Origin: Ephydatia muelleri
Taxonomy: Eukaryota > Porifera > Demospongiae > Spongillida > Spongillidae
Length of the DNA: 64,000 bases
Reading direction: 5' to 3'
NCBI GenBank assembly: GCA_013339895.1
Contig: JABACO010000013.1
Coordinates: 2,019,696-2,083,695 of the forward strand
Positions within the stretch are counted from its first letter, which is position 1; each line of letters begins with the position of its first letter. The position numbers and the translations under genes are program-made. Below are positions 55,201 to 61,948 of the stretch, piece by piece. The notes under the pieces were generated by a model. That model saw only the letters and a list, made by a program, of their open reading frames with translations, was not told where the DNA came from and searched no databases.

Positions 55201-58200
55201 CACCGAGAAGCAGGACTCTAGAGCCAACATGTCAGACATGTACTGATAACGAGGAGATGGGGGGGGGATGGAGGGGGTGGGCACGTGCAATTGATACCGC
55301 GGAGTATATTATGCATCCGACTCTATACAAGTGTGTACGTGCACCGATATAGCATTAATTACTAGTTAAGCCCGCAAGCGGGCCATCACACTCACTGAGT
55401 CCATGCATGCACGCATATACATGTATACATTATGTTATAGCCCGCATGAGAGACGCATCGGCTGTTTATAACTATATGTTAATGCACTGGGTTATCCGAT
55501 ATAGCATTAATTACTAGTTAAGCCCGCAAGCGGGCCATCACACTCATTGAGTGGAGACGCGGAATTCCATGCATGCACGCATGTATGCATTACTTTATAG
55601 CCCGCATGAGAGACGCATCGGCTGTTTAGCATATATAATTATATGCATGTTAATGCACTGGCTAGATAGCATATACATGATACTGACGCAAGGCTAGAGG
55701 CGACCCGTTCCCTTCCTCGACGGTGAACGCATTCTCGGCTGGCAGACATGGCGGTAGCGGCAACGGACGTACTGGCAGCGTCCCGCGTTATAGCTCCTGC
55801 AAATCTCGCTGCTCGATGACCCAGCGTTAGGGTGAACCTGCGTGGGGGTTCCTAGGGTCGCATCCAAGGTGCAGTGAGCAGTGGTGTGGCTGTCACTCAA
55901 GCAATGACGACAGCGAGGGATCGCCTTTGCGCGGCCTGTAAAGGCCTCGTTGTATAGTCTTGAGTTGGTTGCGGACCACTTTAGGTCCTTCCTGGCGAGG
56001 GCTTCCCGGCGGTACTGCCTATCGTAGGCCACCCAAGCTAAGCCTTCGTAATTGCGCGCCGCCCGGACGATGGACGCCTGGTAAGCCCAGAGTTCGGGAC
56101 CCTTATCGGGATAACGTGTAACCAGGACTGCTGCCATCCTCGAAAAACACTCGATCCAGAGAGAGATGTCTGCACGGGTGCTTTCCGCGACAGCCGACGA
56201 GGGTTCAACTGTGCATCGAACACCACGAGTGGTTGCGTACGTTTCCTCTTGCCACGATCAGGCAATAACTCGGACATTTCGACGAATTCCAACTCCACAA
56301 TTCGGCGGGAAAGGCGTGCTGGAAGCCCTGCGGAAGGACTGCTGGTATATTCCCCCGCTGGGGGTTGCCGGAGGATTGTGGCTCCCTCGGCAGCGGCCGA
56401 TGCCCCAACAGACGTTGATAAACCTCCGTTCGACGGCGTGAACAGGGGAATTTCCACCGACTCCGGGGCGGATAACGTCGACCCTATTGGGGTGGTAGGG
56501 GGGGGGGGGGGGGGGGGAAGAGAAGGGGGGGTGGGGGGTGGGGGGGTGGGAGGGGAAGAGTAGGGGGGGGGGGGTACATGATATAGCAGACAGGTGCCCC
56601 AACGCGCGGGCTGTGGCGAATCGAAGGCAAGCGCCCTAACGAGCGGGCCGCCGCCCAACGAGTAGACCGACACCCTAACGAGCGGGCCGACGCCCAACGA
56701 GCGGGCCAACGTCCAACGAGCGGGCCGACGCCCAACGAGCGGGCCGACACCCAATGACGAGCGGGCCACCTTGAGTAGGCCATGCCAATAACCTACGTGC
56801 CTAAAGTACGGGCCGAACAGTAAGGCCTACAAGAAATATGCGTACGTATACCGAACTAGCGAGGCTTCCCTGCCATGGCCACGAGCGACAACCCTGCAGC
56901 GCAATTACTTTAAACCCATTGCTAACCGTTTTGAGTACTCGAGGTCTCGGCCGACTTCGACGCTTTCGCCAAGAAGTTCGCCAGTCCATAGGATGAGGCA
57001 TCGGCTGAGATTTTAGTGTCGGCTGCTGGATTGTAATGGCAGAGAATTGCAGGTTTGGTAATTTCACTCTTCACTTTGTGAAATGCAGACTCATGACTAG
57101 GAGGATTCCATACCCAGGCATTCTTGGAGCACAACTACTCCCGTAATGGTTGAGTTAGTTCGGCAATCCAATGCAGCATGTACCCATAGTCCTGAAGACA
57201 TGTGCACAACAACCCAATTGTGTGTATACATGTAAATGCCACGTAGTTTAATAACTGAATGAAGTAGATCTCTAGATGAAGCCACATGTAAGTAAAGTAT
57301 GATGGTCACAAGGTTTACAAATGGTACCTGAAAACATAAATGCAAATACTCTCACCCTTGTAAAAATACCCCGTCTTATTCATGCCATTCAAGTGGATCT
57401 CATTTGTCATGCAGGTACACTGGAATGTCATTTAATTAAGTTTATTTTGGTGCCTTGTTCCCCATGAAAAGTGAGTGTCCTTGGACACCAAACCAGACTG
57501 TGATGGGAGTCGTTAATGTGTTTCCCTAACCTCCCCCCCTTCCCCCTCCCAGTGGTTAATTAAAAACATTTTAATGAGTAGATAGGAATGGTATAAAAGT
57601 GAGGGGAATATGTTGGTAACAGAGTCCCATAATGCCAACTACACACATGTCTAGTGCCCCTCTCTTGCAGGTCCCAGTAATAAGGACTTTTATGTTACAT
57701 GCTGGGGATGTAGCACAGTGCACCGACAAGGATTTATGACTGTGCGTTGTTTGTTCTGTTATTGAACTGTGGGGTCCTTGTACATGTCTACTGTCCTAAT
57801 CCCTGTGTACAGTATCCTGATGGAGGGATGGGGTTTGTTTAGGGGAACGGGTGGGAGGATCTTAGCGGTGTATGACATCATGAGGTATGAGGAAGCACTG
57901 TATGTTCCTCCCAGTGGTGGCTTTTTAGTGGTAGTAGTGTGTGTTGTTGAACTGTGTGTGATGCTGGTCCTTGTGTACTCTTTATCACTCTGATGGGTAG
58001 TGTGTATTAGACATTGGTGGTACTCCCATGATGATATGCACTTGTCATTACAGGGTGGATGGACCGCACTGATGAATGCATTAGTGGCAGGACACATGGA
58101 GTGTGTCCAGGTGCTATTGGATCAGGGTGCTGATGTTAACATGCAGAGTGAGGTGAGTGGTGTCATTATACACTGTGTACATGCAATGCAGCATGTACCC

Positions 58201-61200
58201 AGAGTCCCCGGTAGTGAATGAAGACATGTGCACAAGAACCCTATTGTGTGCATACATGTACATGCCATGTTGTTTAATGACTGAATCAAGTACATCTCTA
58301 GATGAAGCCACATGTAAGAAAAGTATGATGGTCACAGGCTTTACAAATGATACCCGATAAGATAAATGCAAATACCATTTATCCTTGCTAAAATCCCCCA
58401 TCTTATTCATGCCATTCAAGTGGACCTGATTTGCCATGCTTGTGTACTGGAATTTCATTTAATGAATTTTATTTTGGTGCCTTGTTTCCAGATGAAAAGT
58501 GAGTGTCCTTGGACACCTAACCAGACTGCGTTGGGAGACGTTAATGCGTTTCCCTAACCTACTCCCCCTCCCAGGAGTTAATCTACAACATTTTAATGAG
58601 AAGTTAGGAATGGTGTAAAAGTGAGGGGAATATGTTGGTAACAGAGTCCCATAATGCCAACTACACACATGTCTAGTGCCCCTCTCTTGCAGGTCCCAAT
58701 AATAAGGACTTTTATATTACATTCTGGGGATGAGGCACAGTGCACCGACAAGGCTTTGTGACAATGCATCGTTTGTTCTGTGGTTGAACTGTGGGGTCCT
58801 TGTACATGTCTACTGTCCTCATCCCGGTGTACACTATCCTGATGGAGGAATGGGGTTTGTTGTTGGGGAATGGGTGGGAGGATTTTAGCAGTGTATGACA
58901 TCATGGGGCATGAAGGAGCACTGTATGTTCCTCCCAGTGGTGGCTTTTTAGTGGTAGTAGTGTGTGTTGTTGAACTGTGTGTGATGCTGGTCCTTGTGTT
59001 CTCTCTATCACTCTGATGGGTAGTGTGCATTTGACATTGGTGGTACTCCCATGATGATATGCACTTGTCATTACAGGATGGAACGACCGCACTTATGATG
59101 GCTTCACAGGCAGGGCACATGGAATGTGTCCAGGTGCTATTGGATAAGGGTGCTGATGTTAACATGCAGAGGAAGGTCAGTGGTGTCATTACACACTGTG
59201 TACATGCAATGCAGCATGTACCCAGAGTCCCTAGTAGTGAATGAAGACATGTGCACAAGAACACTATTGTGTGCATGCATGTACATGCCATGTTGTTTAA
59301 TGACTGAATCAAGTACATCTCAGATGTAAGGAATGTATGTATGATGGTCACTAGCTTTACAAAACGGTTCCTGAAAAGATAAATGCAAATACCCTCATCG
59401 TTGCTAAAATCCCCCATCTTATTCGTGCCATTCAAGTGGACTTCATTTGCCATGCTTGTGTACTGGAGTATCATTGAATTAAGTTTATTTTAGTGCCTTT
59501 ATTCCACATGAAAAGTGAGTGTCCATGGACACTAAACCAGGCCATGGTGGGAGACTTTAATGTATTTCCCTACCACCCCTCCCCCCTCCCGGGGGTTAAT
59601 GAATAACATTTTAATGAGTAGATAGGAATGGTGTAAAAGTGAGGGGAATATGTTGGTAACAGAGTCCCATAATGCCAACTACACACATGTCTAGTGCCCC
59701 TCTCTTGCAGGTCCCAGTAATAAGGACTTTTATATTACATTCTGGGGATGAGGCACAGTGCACCGACAAGGCTATGTGACTGTGCATCATTTGTTCTGTG
59801 GTTGAATTGTGGGGTCCTTGTACATGTCTACTGTCCTACATGTATACCCTGTGTAGACTATCCTGGGGGAGGGATGGGGTTACAACGATTGGTTGTATTG
59901 TGGGGTCATTGCACATGTCTACTGTCTAGTCTAACACAGTCTGGGGATGAGGCACAGTGCACCGACAAGGATTTGTGGCTATGCGTTGTTTGTTCTGTGA
60001 TTGAACTGTGGGGTCCTTGTACATGTCTACTGTCCTAGTCCCTGTGTACATTATCCTGATGGAGGGATGGGGTTTGTTGTTGGGGAACAGGTGGGAGGAT
60101 ATTAACGGTGTATGACATCATGGGGTATGAGGAAGCACTGTATGTTCCTCCCAGTGATGCCTTTTTAGTGGTAGTAGTGTGTGTTGTTGAACTGTGTGTG
60201 ATGCTGGTCCTTGTGTACTCTCTATCACTCTGATGGGTAGTGTGAATTTGACATTGGTGGCATGTCTTTTAGAGCATGAGAGTTCGTTTTTAACCAGTTC
60301 AGTTTATTGAGATCCAAATTACATGGAAGCAAGTGTGGGAGTTAATGTTTATTGTTGTTTAGACGGGGATAGCTTTTAGCCTGTTAGATTGACAGCTGGC
60401 CCTACATATTACCATGCATTGTAAGATTGGATATAGGTACTTAATCACCAGATTAACAGATTCTTGAACAATGTTTGCTATACTTGACAGGTCTGAACGT
60501 TATAGTGTTGCTTACCAAACAAACCTGATTTGACACAATTTTTAACTCCTGTTTATGGTTCAGTGATGGCCATGTCTTGAATTGGACATTGGTGGTAGTG
60601 GGGAGAGATGGGCTTTGGGGGGAGGGTGGAATAACTTGAATTACGTTCTTCATTTGCTTTGCCCTCACATGGTTCATTAATAGCCAGCTCCTTAATTGGA
60701 CATTTGGGGGAGGTGGGGAGGAGATGGGGGTGGATTATGGGAATCGCGAAACGCTGTACATTCCTATTACAATTGGATTTGATAGAATGGCATAAGAAAC
60801 AATCCTACGTGTTCATTTTGCAAATAGGCTTCATGACAGGGAATGTCTGTAAGTGCAAAATGTAGGACTGTTTTCTTGTACCATTCTATCAAACCCCACT
60901 GTACCAAGAATCTACCGTTGTCTTGTTGCTTTTTGCACCACCCAAATCCTACATTTACTTTGTCACTTTAGGTAGACCACACTAGCAGATAACAATTTTG
61001 GTATTGTGAGTGTAAGTTCATTGCTGATGTTGTGGAAGTATGTGCTTCTGTCTATACAAGTACTAGAAGCCTGAAAGTTAATTCATTATTTCAACCTCTA
61101 GTCTGGTGATACAGCTCTGCATTTGGCTGTTAGAGCTAAAGTGGTTCAAGAAAAGGATCAGATCAGCTGTGTAAGAACACTACTGTTCCATCCTGGTATT

Positions 61201-61948
61201 GATGTGAACCTCAAGAACTTTGAAGGACGTACAGCCATGAGGGATGCAGGGTACGGACCCCTCAGTGTGTTCAATCAGGTGCTGAAAACGTGCAATGACT
61301 TTCCTGCTGATTCCTATGGAAAGGTTGTGTTATGTGGAAATTCAGGCGCTGGGAAAAGTACACTGACTCAGGTAGTGTAAGCGTTGTATGCTTATGAGCT
61401 CAAGTTGAGCACTTGTATGTGCTAATGTCTAGATCGCACTTCATATTTTCTAGGGATTCTGTTCTAAAACATTTGAATAGTCCACTATTATGTGCTAGTG
61501 TTCTACACGCAATCTGTGTGTTCACTCAAATTCATTCTAATATAAAATTCTTACAAGTTTTGGGGCTAGCAACACGACAGATATTCATGCATAAAGTTAT
61601 GTTCTCAGCTAACCGATACTGATCATGTCCAGTATAGAAGCCTGCACATGTATAGTATTGTCATGGCATACATGTGCATACCATGGCTATATAGGATCAT
61701 TGCATGCTACATTTATACATTTATAGTTACTTGCGTATCCTTTTGTGTATGGTTTGTTTACATTGTTTACTCACATTGTGTCCTTGGATGAGTTGTATCA
61801 TATTACTGATGGTATGTGAAGGTTGTTAAATTAATGCATCTTTGTTTATTGTTGTCTATCATGATGATGTGACTTAAACGCTGTATCATTCTTCTAATTA
61901 AAGGCCATCATCAACATTTCAAAACCAACAGCAACTCGTTTTGCAAAT
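24726..61948 (+). CDS. Ankyrin-repeat protein with P-loop NTPase domain (gene continues past window)
   Basis: Proposed exons are 24726-24728 (ATG), 24868-24966, 26920-27018, 37193-37291, 40352-40450, 40603-40701, 41465-41563, 42425-42523, 43395-43493, 44422-44520, 45399-45497, 48312-48410, 58054-58152, 59077-59175, 61102-61371 and possibly 61904-61948. All introns are GT-AG and phase 0. Each 99-bp exon gives one 33-residue ankyrin repeat ('DGWTALMRASQAGHMECVQ', 'VLLDKGADVNMQS'). The 270-bp exon adds about 1.5 ankyrin repeats, then 'DSYGKVVLCGNSGAGKST', a Walker A motif. From memory this order matches ankyrin-ROC/COR (DAPK-like) and death-domain proteins expanded in sponges. No ankyrin exon contains a stop. 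Whether every exon is used is unknown. Confidence 0.8.
24868..24966 (+). CDS. Ankyrin exon 1 (N-terminal cap repeat)
   Basis: 'ELAEKLRDAAGVGNVEEIV' and 'RLLDLGADIDAGDG', 33 codons. It is the most diverged ankyrin exon and reads as a capping repeat. The donor is GTGAGA. Confidence 0.78.
25991..26462 (-). mobile_element. Ty3/gypsy pol fragment a: integrase core
   Basis: Minus strand: 'VVYFSRYPEVMQLATTTSSK', 'ALKSVFARHGI', 'VNDNGSQFASEEMKEFA'. This is the central part of a retroviral-type integrase, including the second catalytic Asp context (DNGSQF) and the downstream Glu region. It lies in an intron of the ankyrin gene. The truncated 5' part is missing compared with the longer copies at 34710, 38049, 46193 and 53658. 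Confidence 0.8.
26920..27018 (+). CDS. Ankyrin exon 2
   Basis: Begins 'YNGTALIRASEAGHMECVQ' and ends 'MLSE'. The acceptor could be three bases earlier (TTACAG|CAG), which would add one Gln. The donor is GTGAGT. Confidence 0.85.
27702..27981. repeat. 280-bp palindrome at the CTTG end
   Basis: Arms of 128 bases with three mismatches, loop about 24 nt. Its sequence differs widely from the 295-bp palindrome of the short elements, but the arm structure and terminal CAAGTAAATAAAAAC are kept. Confidence 0.92.
28297..29802 (-). pseudogene. Basic/acidic repeat protein of the Helitron-like element
   Basis: Minus strand. It starts 'MPSRQKKKRAKRRAKYLEVR' at 29802, followed by about five basic repeats of the type 'TAERERYQADPEKK' (29700-29450, with at least two frame changes), then 'CPECARLAKRVRYGKAKR'. 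A later exon (about 28945-28812) reads 'EPKDIVLSEYKGGLEKA' and 'DAFCKMHPWLAQK', with GT-AG borders. It is followed by 'HMEHVITRDEVMEIERILEG', a 21-bp repeat region, and an acidic tail ending 'MGEIENEDM'. Similar Y-x-A-x-P-E-K-K repeats precede replication-protein regions of some sponge and cnidarian mobile elements, from memory. No Rep or helicase follows, so the gene is truncated or a different protein. Confidence 0.5.
28395..28668. repeat. 21-bp minisatellite (GAAGGTGGTGCTGGATGTGGC)n inside the minus-strand gene
   Basis: About thirteen units of 21 bp, open in several frames; on the minus strand it gives 'HLRHIQH'. The minus frame is joined to non-repetitive flanks on both sides, so the repeat may be translated. 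Confidence 0.85.
29880..30190. other. Spacer between the two divergent genes of the element
   Basis: Lies between the two divergent start regions and contains a G14 run. It could be a shared promoter; no specific signal recognised. GGTGGTACCCCCTGCTAAAA here resembles GGTGGTACCCTCATTAAGAA at 34090. Confidence 0.3.
30198..34009 (+). pseudogene. Spliced zinc-finger/DDE-like protein carried by the Helitron-like element
   Basis: Exons are about 30198-30658, 30724-30981, 31036-31636 and 31695-34009, with GT-AG introns. It has an N-terminal C2HC finger (C-x2-C-x12-H-x5-C, 'MDCERCGKRL...QRHYESDLC'), then 'LGLYHAKGYTEKEHNLAYL', 'LLMDEVAIEQRLSWDP' (candidate first Asp), 'NADSDGQPQRRQAF' (second), 'HQQGTDAGESMFGHMRT' (third acidic) and 'NPLSWRGDM'. 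After an acidic linker come C-terminal Cys/His clusters ('CEVIGCGKEI', 'CGFCGKVC', 'NPCTNRPVPCQIC'). A frame change near 30235, another near 30520, TAA at 33624 and a frame change near 33828 disable it. The order strongly recalls an uncharacterised protein family of basidiomycete fungi (memory only). An RNase H-fold transposase is my inference. Confidence 0.65.
34184..34225. repeat. Small palindrome (TATCTAATTATACGTCTTA)
   Basis: TATCTAATTATACGTCTTA and its complement surround a few bases inside the Helitron-like element, downstream of the zinc-finger/DDE-like gene. Confidence 0.75.
34710..36320 (-). mobile_element. Ty3/gypsy pol fragment b: RT thumb, RNase H, integrase
   Basis: On the minus strand, 5' to 3': 'ELTQPLRELLCSKNAWVW' (end of RT), 'SANASSYGLGAALLQKD' and 'YAQIEKEALPIIWACDKF' (RNase H), 'FLFTADALSRAP', then decayed linker, the H2C2 integrase finger region, and 'VSDNGTQFVSKEMKEF' (integrase core). 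No LTR is present. It starts at the junction GTATGACAT|CGGTGTATAC and ends at AATGCAGCATG, so it stands where an ankyrin exon would be. Several stops break it. Confidence 0.85.
37193..37291 (+). CDS. Ankyrin exon 3
   Basis: 'NGGTPLIRASDAGHMECVQ' then 'GAIVDMQSM'. Acceptor TCATTACAG, donor GTGAGT. Confidence 0.85.
38049..39620 (-). mobile_element. Ty3/gypsy pol fragment c
   Basis: Same layout and same two junctions as fragment b, highly similar in sequence. It keeps a longer open RNase H part (38990-39376, 'YAQIEKEALPIIWACDKF'). The shared junctions mean it was copied with the ankyrin unit rather than inserted independently. Confidence 0.85.
40352..40450 (+). CDS. Ankyrin exon 4, shortened acceptor and GTCAGT donor
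   Basis: 'DGWTALMRASQAGHMECVQ' then 'ADVNMQRK'. The usual intron end (CCATGATGATATGCACTTGT and on) is deleted, so the acceptor is GGTACTCAG. The donor is GTCAGT instead of GTGAGT. The distance to exon 5 is only 251 bp. Confidence 0.8.
40603..40701 (+). CDS. Ankyrin exon 5
   Basis: 'DGWTALMEASQAGHMECVQ' then 'ADVNMRSK'. It shares the shortened GGTACTCAG acceptor with exon 4, so these two arose by local duplication. Donor GTGAGT. Confidence 0.83.
41465..41563 (+). CDS. Ankyrin exon 6
   Basis: 'DGWTALMRASQAGHMECVQ' then 'GANVNMQRE'. Donor GTCAGT. Confidence 0.85.
42425..42523 (+). CDS. Ankyrin exon 7 (identical to exon 8)
   Basis: 'DGWTALMMASQAEHMECVQ' then 'KSADVNMQSK'. The exon and most flanking intron match exon 8, exactly 970 bp downstream, so the duplication is very recent. 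Confidence 0.85.
43395..43493 (+). CDS. Ankyrin exon 8 (identical to exon 7)
   Basis: Same 99 bases as exon 7. The downstream intron switches to a different unit type (GCCACGTAGTTTAATGACTT), marking the edge of the duplication. Confidence 0.85.
44422..44520 (+). CDS. Ankyrin exon 9
   Basis: 'DGLTALMRALVAGHMECVQ' then 'LLHKGADVNMQRK'. Acceptor TCGTTACAG, donor GTGAGT. Confidence 0.85.
45399..45497 (+). CDS. Ankyrin exon 10
   Basis: 'DGWTALMRASQTGHMECVL' then 'NKSADVNMQSE'. Donor GTGAGT. Confidence 0.85.
46193..47791 (-). mobile_element. Ty3/gypsy pol fragment d
   Basis: Third long copy, with the same borders. The H2C2 finger region is well preserved here ('LQRLHDGHLG', 'MVQRCHVCAKHNPPP'). 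A short deletion removes part of the RNase H after 'LDTLPPRI'. Confidence 0.85.
48312..48410 (+). CDS. Ankyrin exon 11
   Basis: 'DGWTALMMASAAGHMECVQ' then 'DQGADVNIQSM'. Donor GTGAGT. Its downstream intron took a 4.5-kb stack of retroelements. Confidence 0.85.
48514..49860 (-). mobile_element. Non-LTR retrotransposon 3' end, copy 1 (restriction-like endonuclease)
   Basis: The minus strand encodes the last part of a reverse transcriptase polyprotein ('LSRGGLGLRSLSSHCVAAYL'). After a one-base frame change near 49320 come a Cys-His finger ('CCPHCPDHRLDPLGHHALTC') and a nuclease region ('RPADVLVKNWHLG', 'AAFDLTITSPLNP', 'EVRKHAANDGKC'). The PAD...D...K pattern fits the restriction-like endonuclease of R2/NeSL-type elements. 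The 3' end is an ATT repeat at 48514-48536. The 5' end is truncated at the next ATT tract. Confidence 0.83.
49861..50316 (-). mobile_element. Non-LTR retrotransposon 3' end, copy 2
   Basis: Related to but distinct from copy 1: 'ADVLVPNWSLSNPAAFDLKV', 'EIEKHAKNDQMCARLGWTC'. It is truncated inside the nuclease domain. Its ATT tail (49861-49897) adjoins the 5' end of copy 1. Confidence 0.83.
50317..50576 (-). mobile_element. Non-LTR retrotransposon 3' end, copy 3
   Basis: Nearly the same sequence as the last part of copy 2 (GAGCACGGGCACATCTGAGG onward), more strongly 5'-truncated. The tail is a degenerate ATT tract at 50317-50360. Confidence 0.83.
50577..50617 (-). mobile_element. ATT tail and 3' end of non-LTR copy 4
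   Basis: The 3' end and ATT tail of the element at 52309-53024, separated from it by the hAT insertion. Joining across the 8-bp duplication restores contiguity. Confidence 0.7.
50626..52308 (-). mobile_element. hAT transposon (ZMYM type), internally deleted, with 8-bp duplication
   Basis: The terminal inverted repeats CAGGGCCGGATTTAG and CTAAATCCGGCCCTG are flanked by CATACAAA on both sides (50618-50625 and 52309-52316). It inserted into the 3' end of a non-LTR element. A C run of 35 bases (52260-52294) lies next to the right terminal repeat. Confidence 0.93.
50822..52136 (-). pseudogene. hAT transposase, TTF finger and C-terminal parts joined by deletion
   Basis: The N-terminal part (about 52100-51640) has a basic stretch 'SGASKRKKRKEQLDEW' and the start of a TTF-type zinc finger ('NDPAKWTVTDNLREYWALHG'). 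The C-terminal part (51646-50822) has 'VKTYKDVNQRKRRQTAQHQD' and the dimerisation domain 'NCSGERSFSRLALLKNQLRS', 'LNYLAIMSIESDI'. The zinc-finger remainder and the first catalytic Asp region are missing. The two parts meet out of frame near 51640. It is therefore a non-autonomous derivative of a ZMYM1-like hAT. Confidence 0.88.
52317..53024 (-). mobile_element. Non-LTR retrotransposon copy 4 (CR1/L2/Jockey-like RT C-terminus)
   Basis: Minus strand: 'DLGVHLSSDLKPHIHCSYV', 'ARPILEYNSPIWSPW', 'IERVQRFFTRTICKR', 'LGLQSLEYRRIFSDLVLCYK', ending 'LSNLCKLSPYR'. This is the region after the RT palm in CR1/L2/Jockey-type elements. It is 5'-truncated, and the truncation point carries three TTAGGG units. 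The frame is open over its whole length. Confidence 0.82.
53025..53042 (+). repeat. Interstitial telomere-type repeat (TTAGGG)3
   Basis: Three perfect TTAGGG units lie exactly between the truncated 5' end of the non-LTR element and the ankyrin intron. Confidence 0.9.
55347..55660. repeat. Tandem duplication with AAGCCCGCAAGCGGGC hairpins
   Basis: Two units of about 150 bp start TATAGCATTAATTACTAGTT and contain GCCCGCAAGCGGGC and GCCCGCATGAGAGACGCATC. The first motif is a self-complementary hairpin. They may be regulatory or terminal repeats of the DIRS element. Confidence 0.8.
55694..56270 (-). pseudogene. DIRS ORF1 (Gag-like) with zinc fingers
   Basis: Minus strand: 'MSELLPDRGKRKRT', then, after a frame change near 56170, 'DISLWIECFSRMAAVLV', 'ASIVRAARNYEGLAWVAYDR', 'CRHCLSDSHTTAHC' (CCHC) and 'CRSYNAGRCQYVRCRYRHVC' (CCCH), ending 'RKGTGRL'. 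From memory this matches the Gag-like ORF1 of metazoan DIRS elements. Confidence 0.72.
56485..56785. repeat. G-rich tract and 18-19 bp GAGCGGGCCGACGCCCAAC repeats
   Basis: A G run of about 22 bases near 56499 is followed by mixed G runs. Then come seven to eight degenerate units like ACGAGCGGGCCGACGCCCA, whose GGGC and GCCC parts can pair. Confidence 0.8.
58054..58152 (+). CDS. Ankyrin exon 12
   Basis: 'GGWTALMNALVAGHMECVQ' then 'DQGADVNMQSE'. Donor GTGAGT. Confidence 0.85.
59077..59175 (+). CDS. Ankyrin exon 13
   Basis: 'DGTTALMMASQAGHMECVQ' then 'ADVNMQRK'. Donor GTCAGT, as in exons 4 and 6. Confidence 0.85.
60250..60774. other. Intron sequence after the last repeat unit
   Basis: The unit at about 59640-60250 is cut off before an exon would appear (TTGACATTGGTGG|CATGTC). 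Beyond it is unique sequence with two G-rich related stretches (60590-60630 and 60705-60735), both following 'TTGGACATT'. Confidence 0.5.
60775..60893. repeat. Palindromic MITE-like element, 119 bp
   Basis: GGATTTGATAGAATGGCATAA... and ...TTGTACCATTCTATCAAACC are imperfect inverted arms with a central loop near 60835. Confidence 0.75.
61102..61371 (+). CDS. Ankyrin plus Walker A exon
   Basis: This 90-codon exon (acceptor CCTCTAG, donor GTAGTG, phase 0 at both ends) reads 'SGDTALHLAVRAKVVQEKDQ', 'NLKNFEGRTAMRDAG', 'YGKVVLCGNSGAGKSTLTQ'. GNSGAGKST fits the P-loop pattern GxxxxGK(S/T) for ATP or GTP binding. Unlike the repetitive exons it is unique in the window, so it anchors the conserved part of the gene. 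Confidence 0.85.
61372..61903. other. Intron after the P-loop exon
   Basis: No repeat or gene recognised. Confidence 0.4.
61904..61948 (+). CDS. Possible 45-bp exon after the P-loop
   Basis: A TTCTAATTAAAG acceptor, 15 codons ('AIINISKPTATRFAN') and a GTAAGA donor, phase 0 at both ends, fit the frame after 'STLTQ'. The exon is very short and unproven. Confidence 0.4.

Larger units (their letters stand above)
55057..56980 (-). mobile_element. DIRS-type retroelement 5' fragment
   Basis: On the minus strand it holds ORF1 (56270-55694) and, near 55105-55060, the start of the RT frame ('HPDRSFVSYICTGLQIGF'), cut off at the gypsy junction. Upstream lie G-rich sequence and short GAGCGGGCCGACGCCCAAC repeats. 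Between ORF1 and the RT start is a tandem duplication (55347-55660). No target duplication is seen, as expected for tyrosine-recombinase elements. Confidence 0.7.
53658..57168 (-). mobile_element. Ty3/gypsy pol fragment e, split by a DIRS fragment
   Basis: 53658-55055 carries integrase, H2C2 region and RNase H. 56981-57168 carries the RT/RNase H start ('LCSKNAWVWNPPSHESAFHK'). The 1.9-kb DIRS fragment between them replaces about 20 bp of the gypsy sequence. It shares the RNase H deletion after 'LDTLPPRI' with fragment d, so d and e are sister copies. Confidence 0.83.
25560..60250 (+). repeat. Tandem array of about 1-kb ankyrin exon/intron units
   Basis: Introns are themselves repeats. After each exon come GTGAGTGGTGTCATTATACA, 'GAAGACATGTGCACAAGAAC', 'GTGCCTTGTTTCCACATGAA', a conserved CTCTCTTGCAG|GTCCCAGTAAT site, TGTGTACAATATCCTGATGG, and TATGCACTTGTCATTACAG before the next exon. 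At least fifteen copies of the middle part exist, more than there are exons, so several units have lost theirs. Exon-to-exon distances without insertions are 862-1027 bp, except one of 251 bp. Confidence 0.9.
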
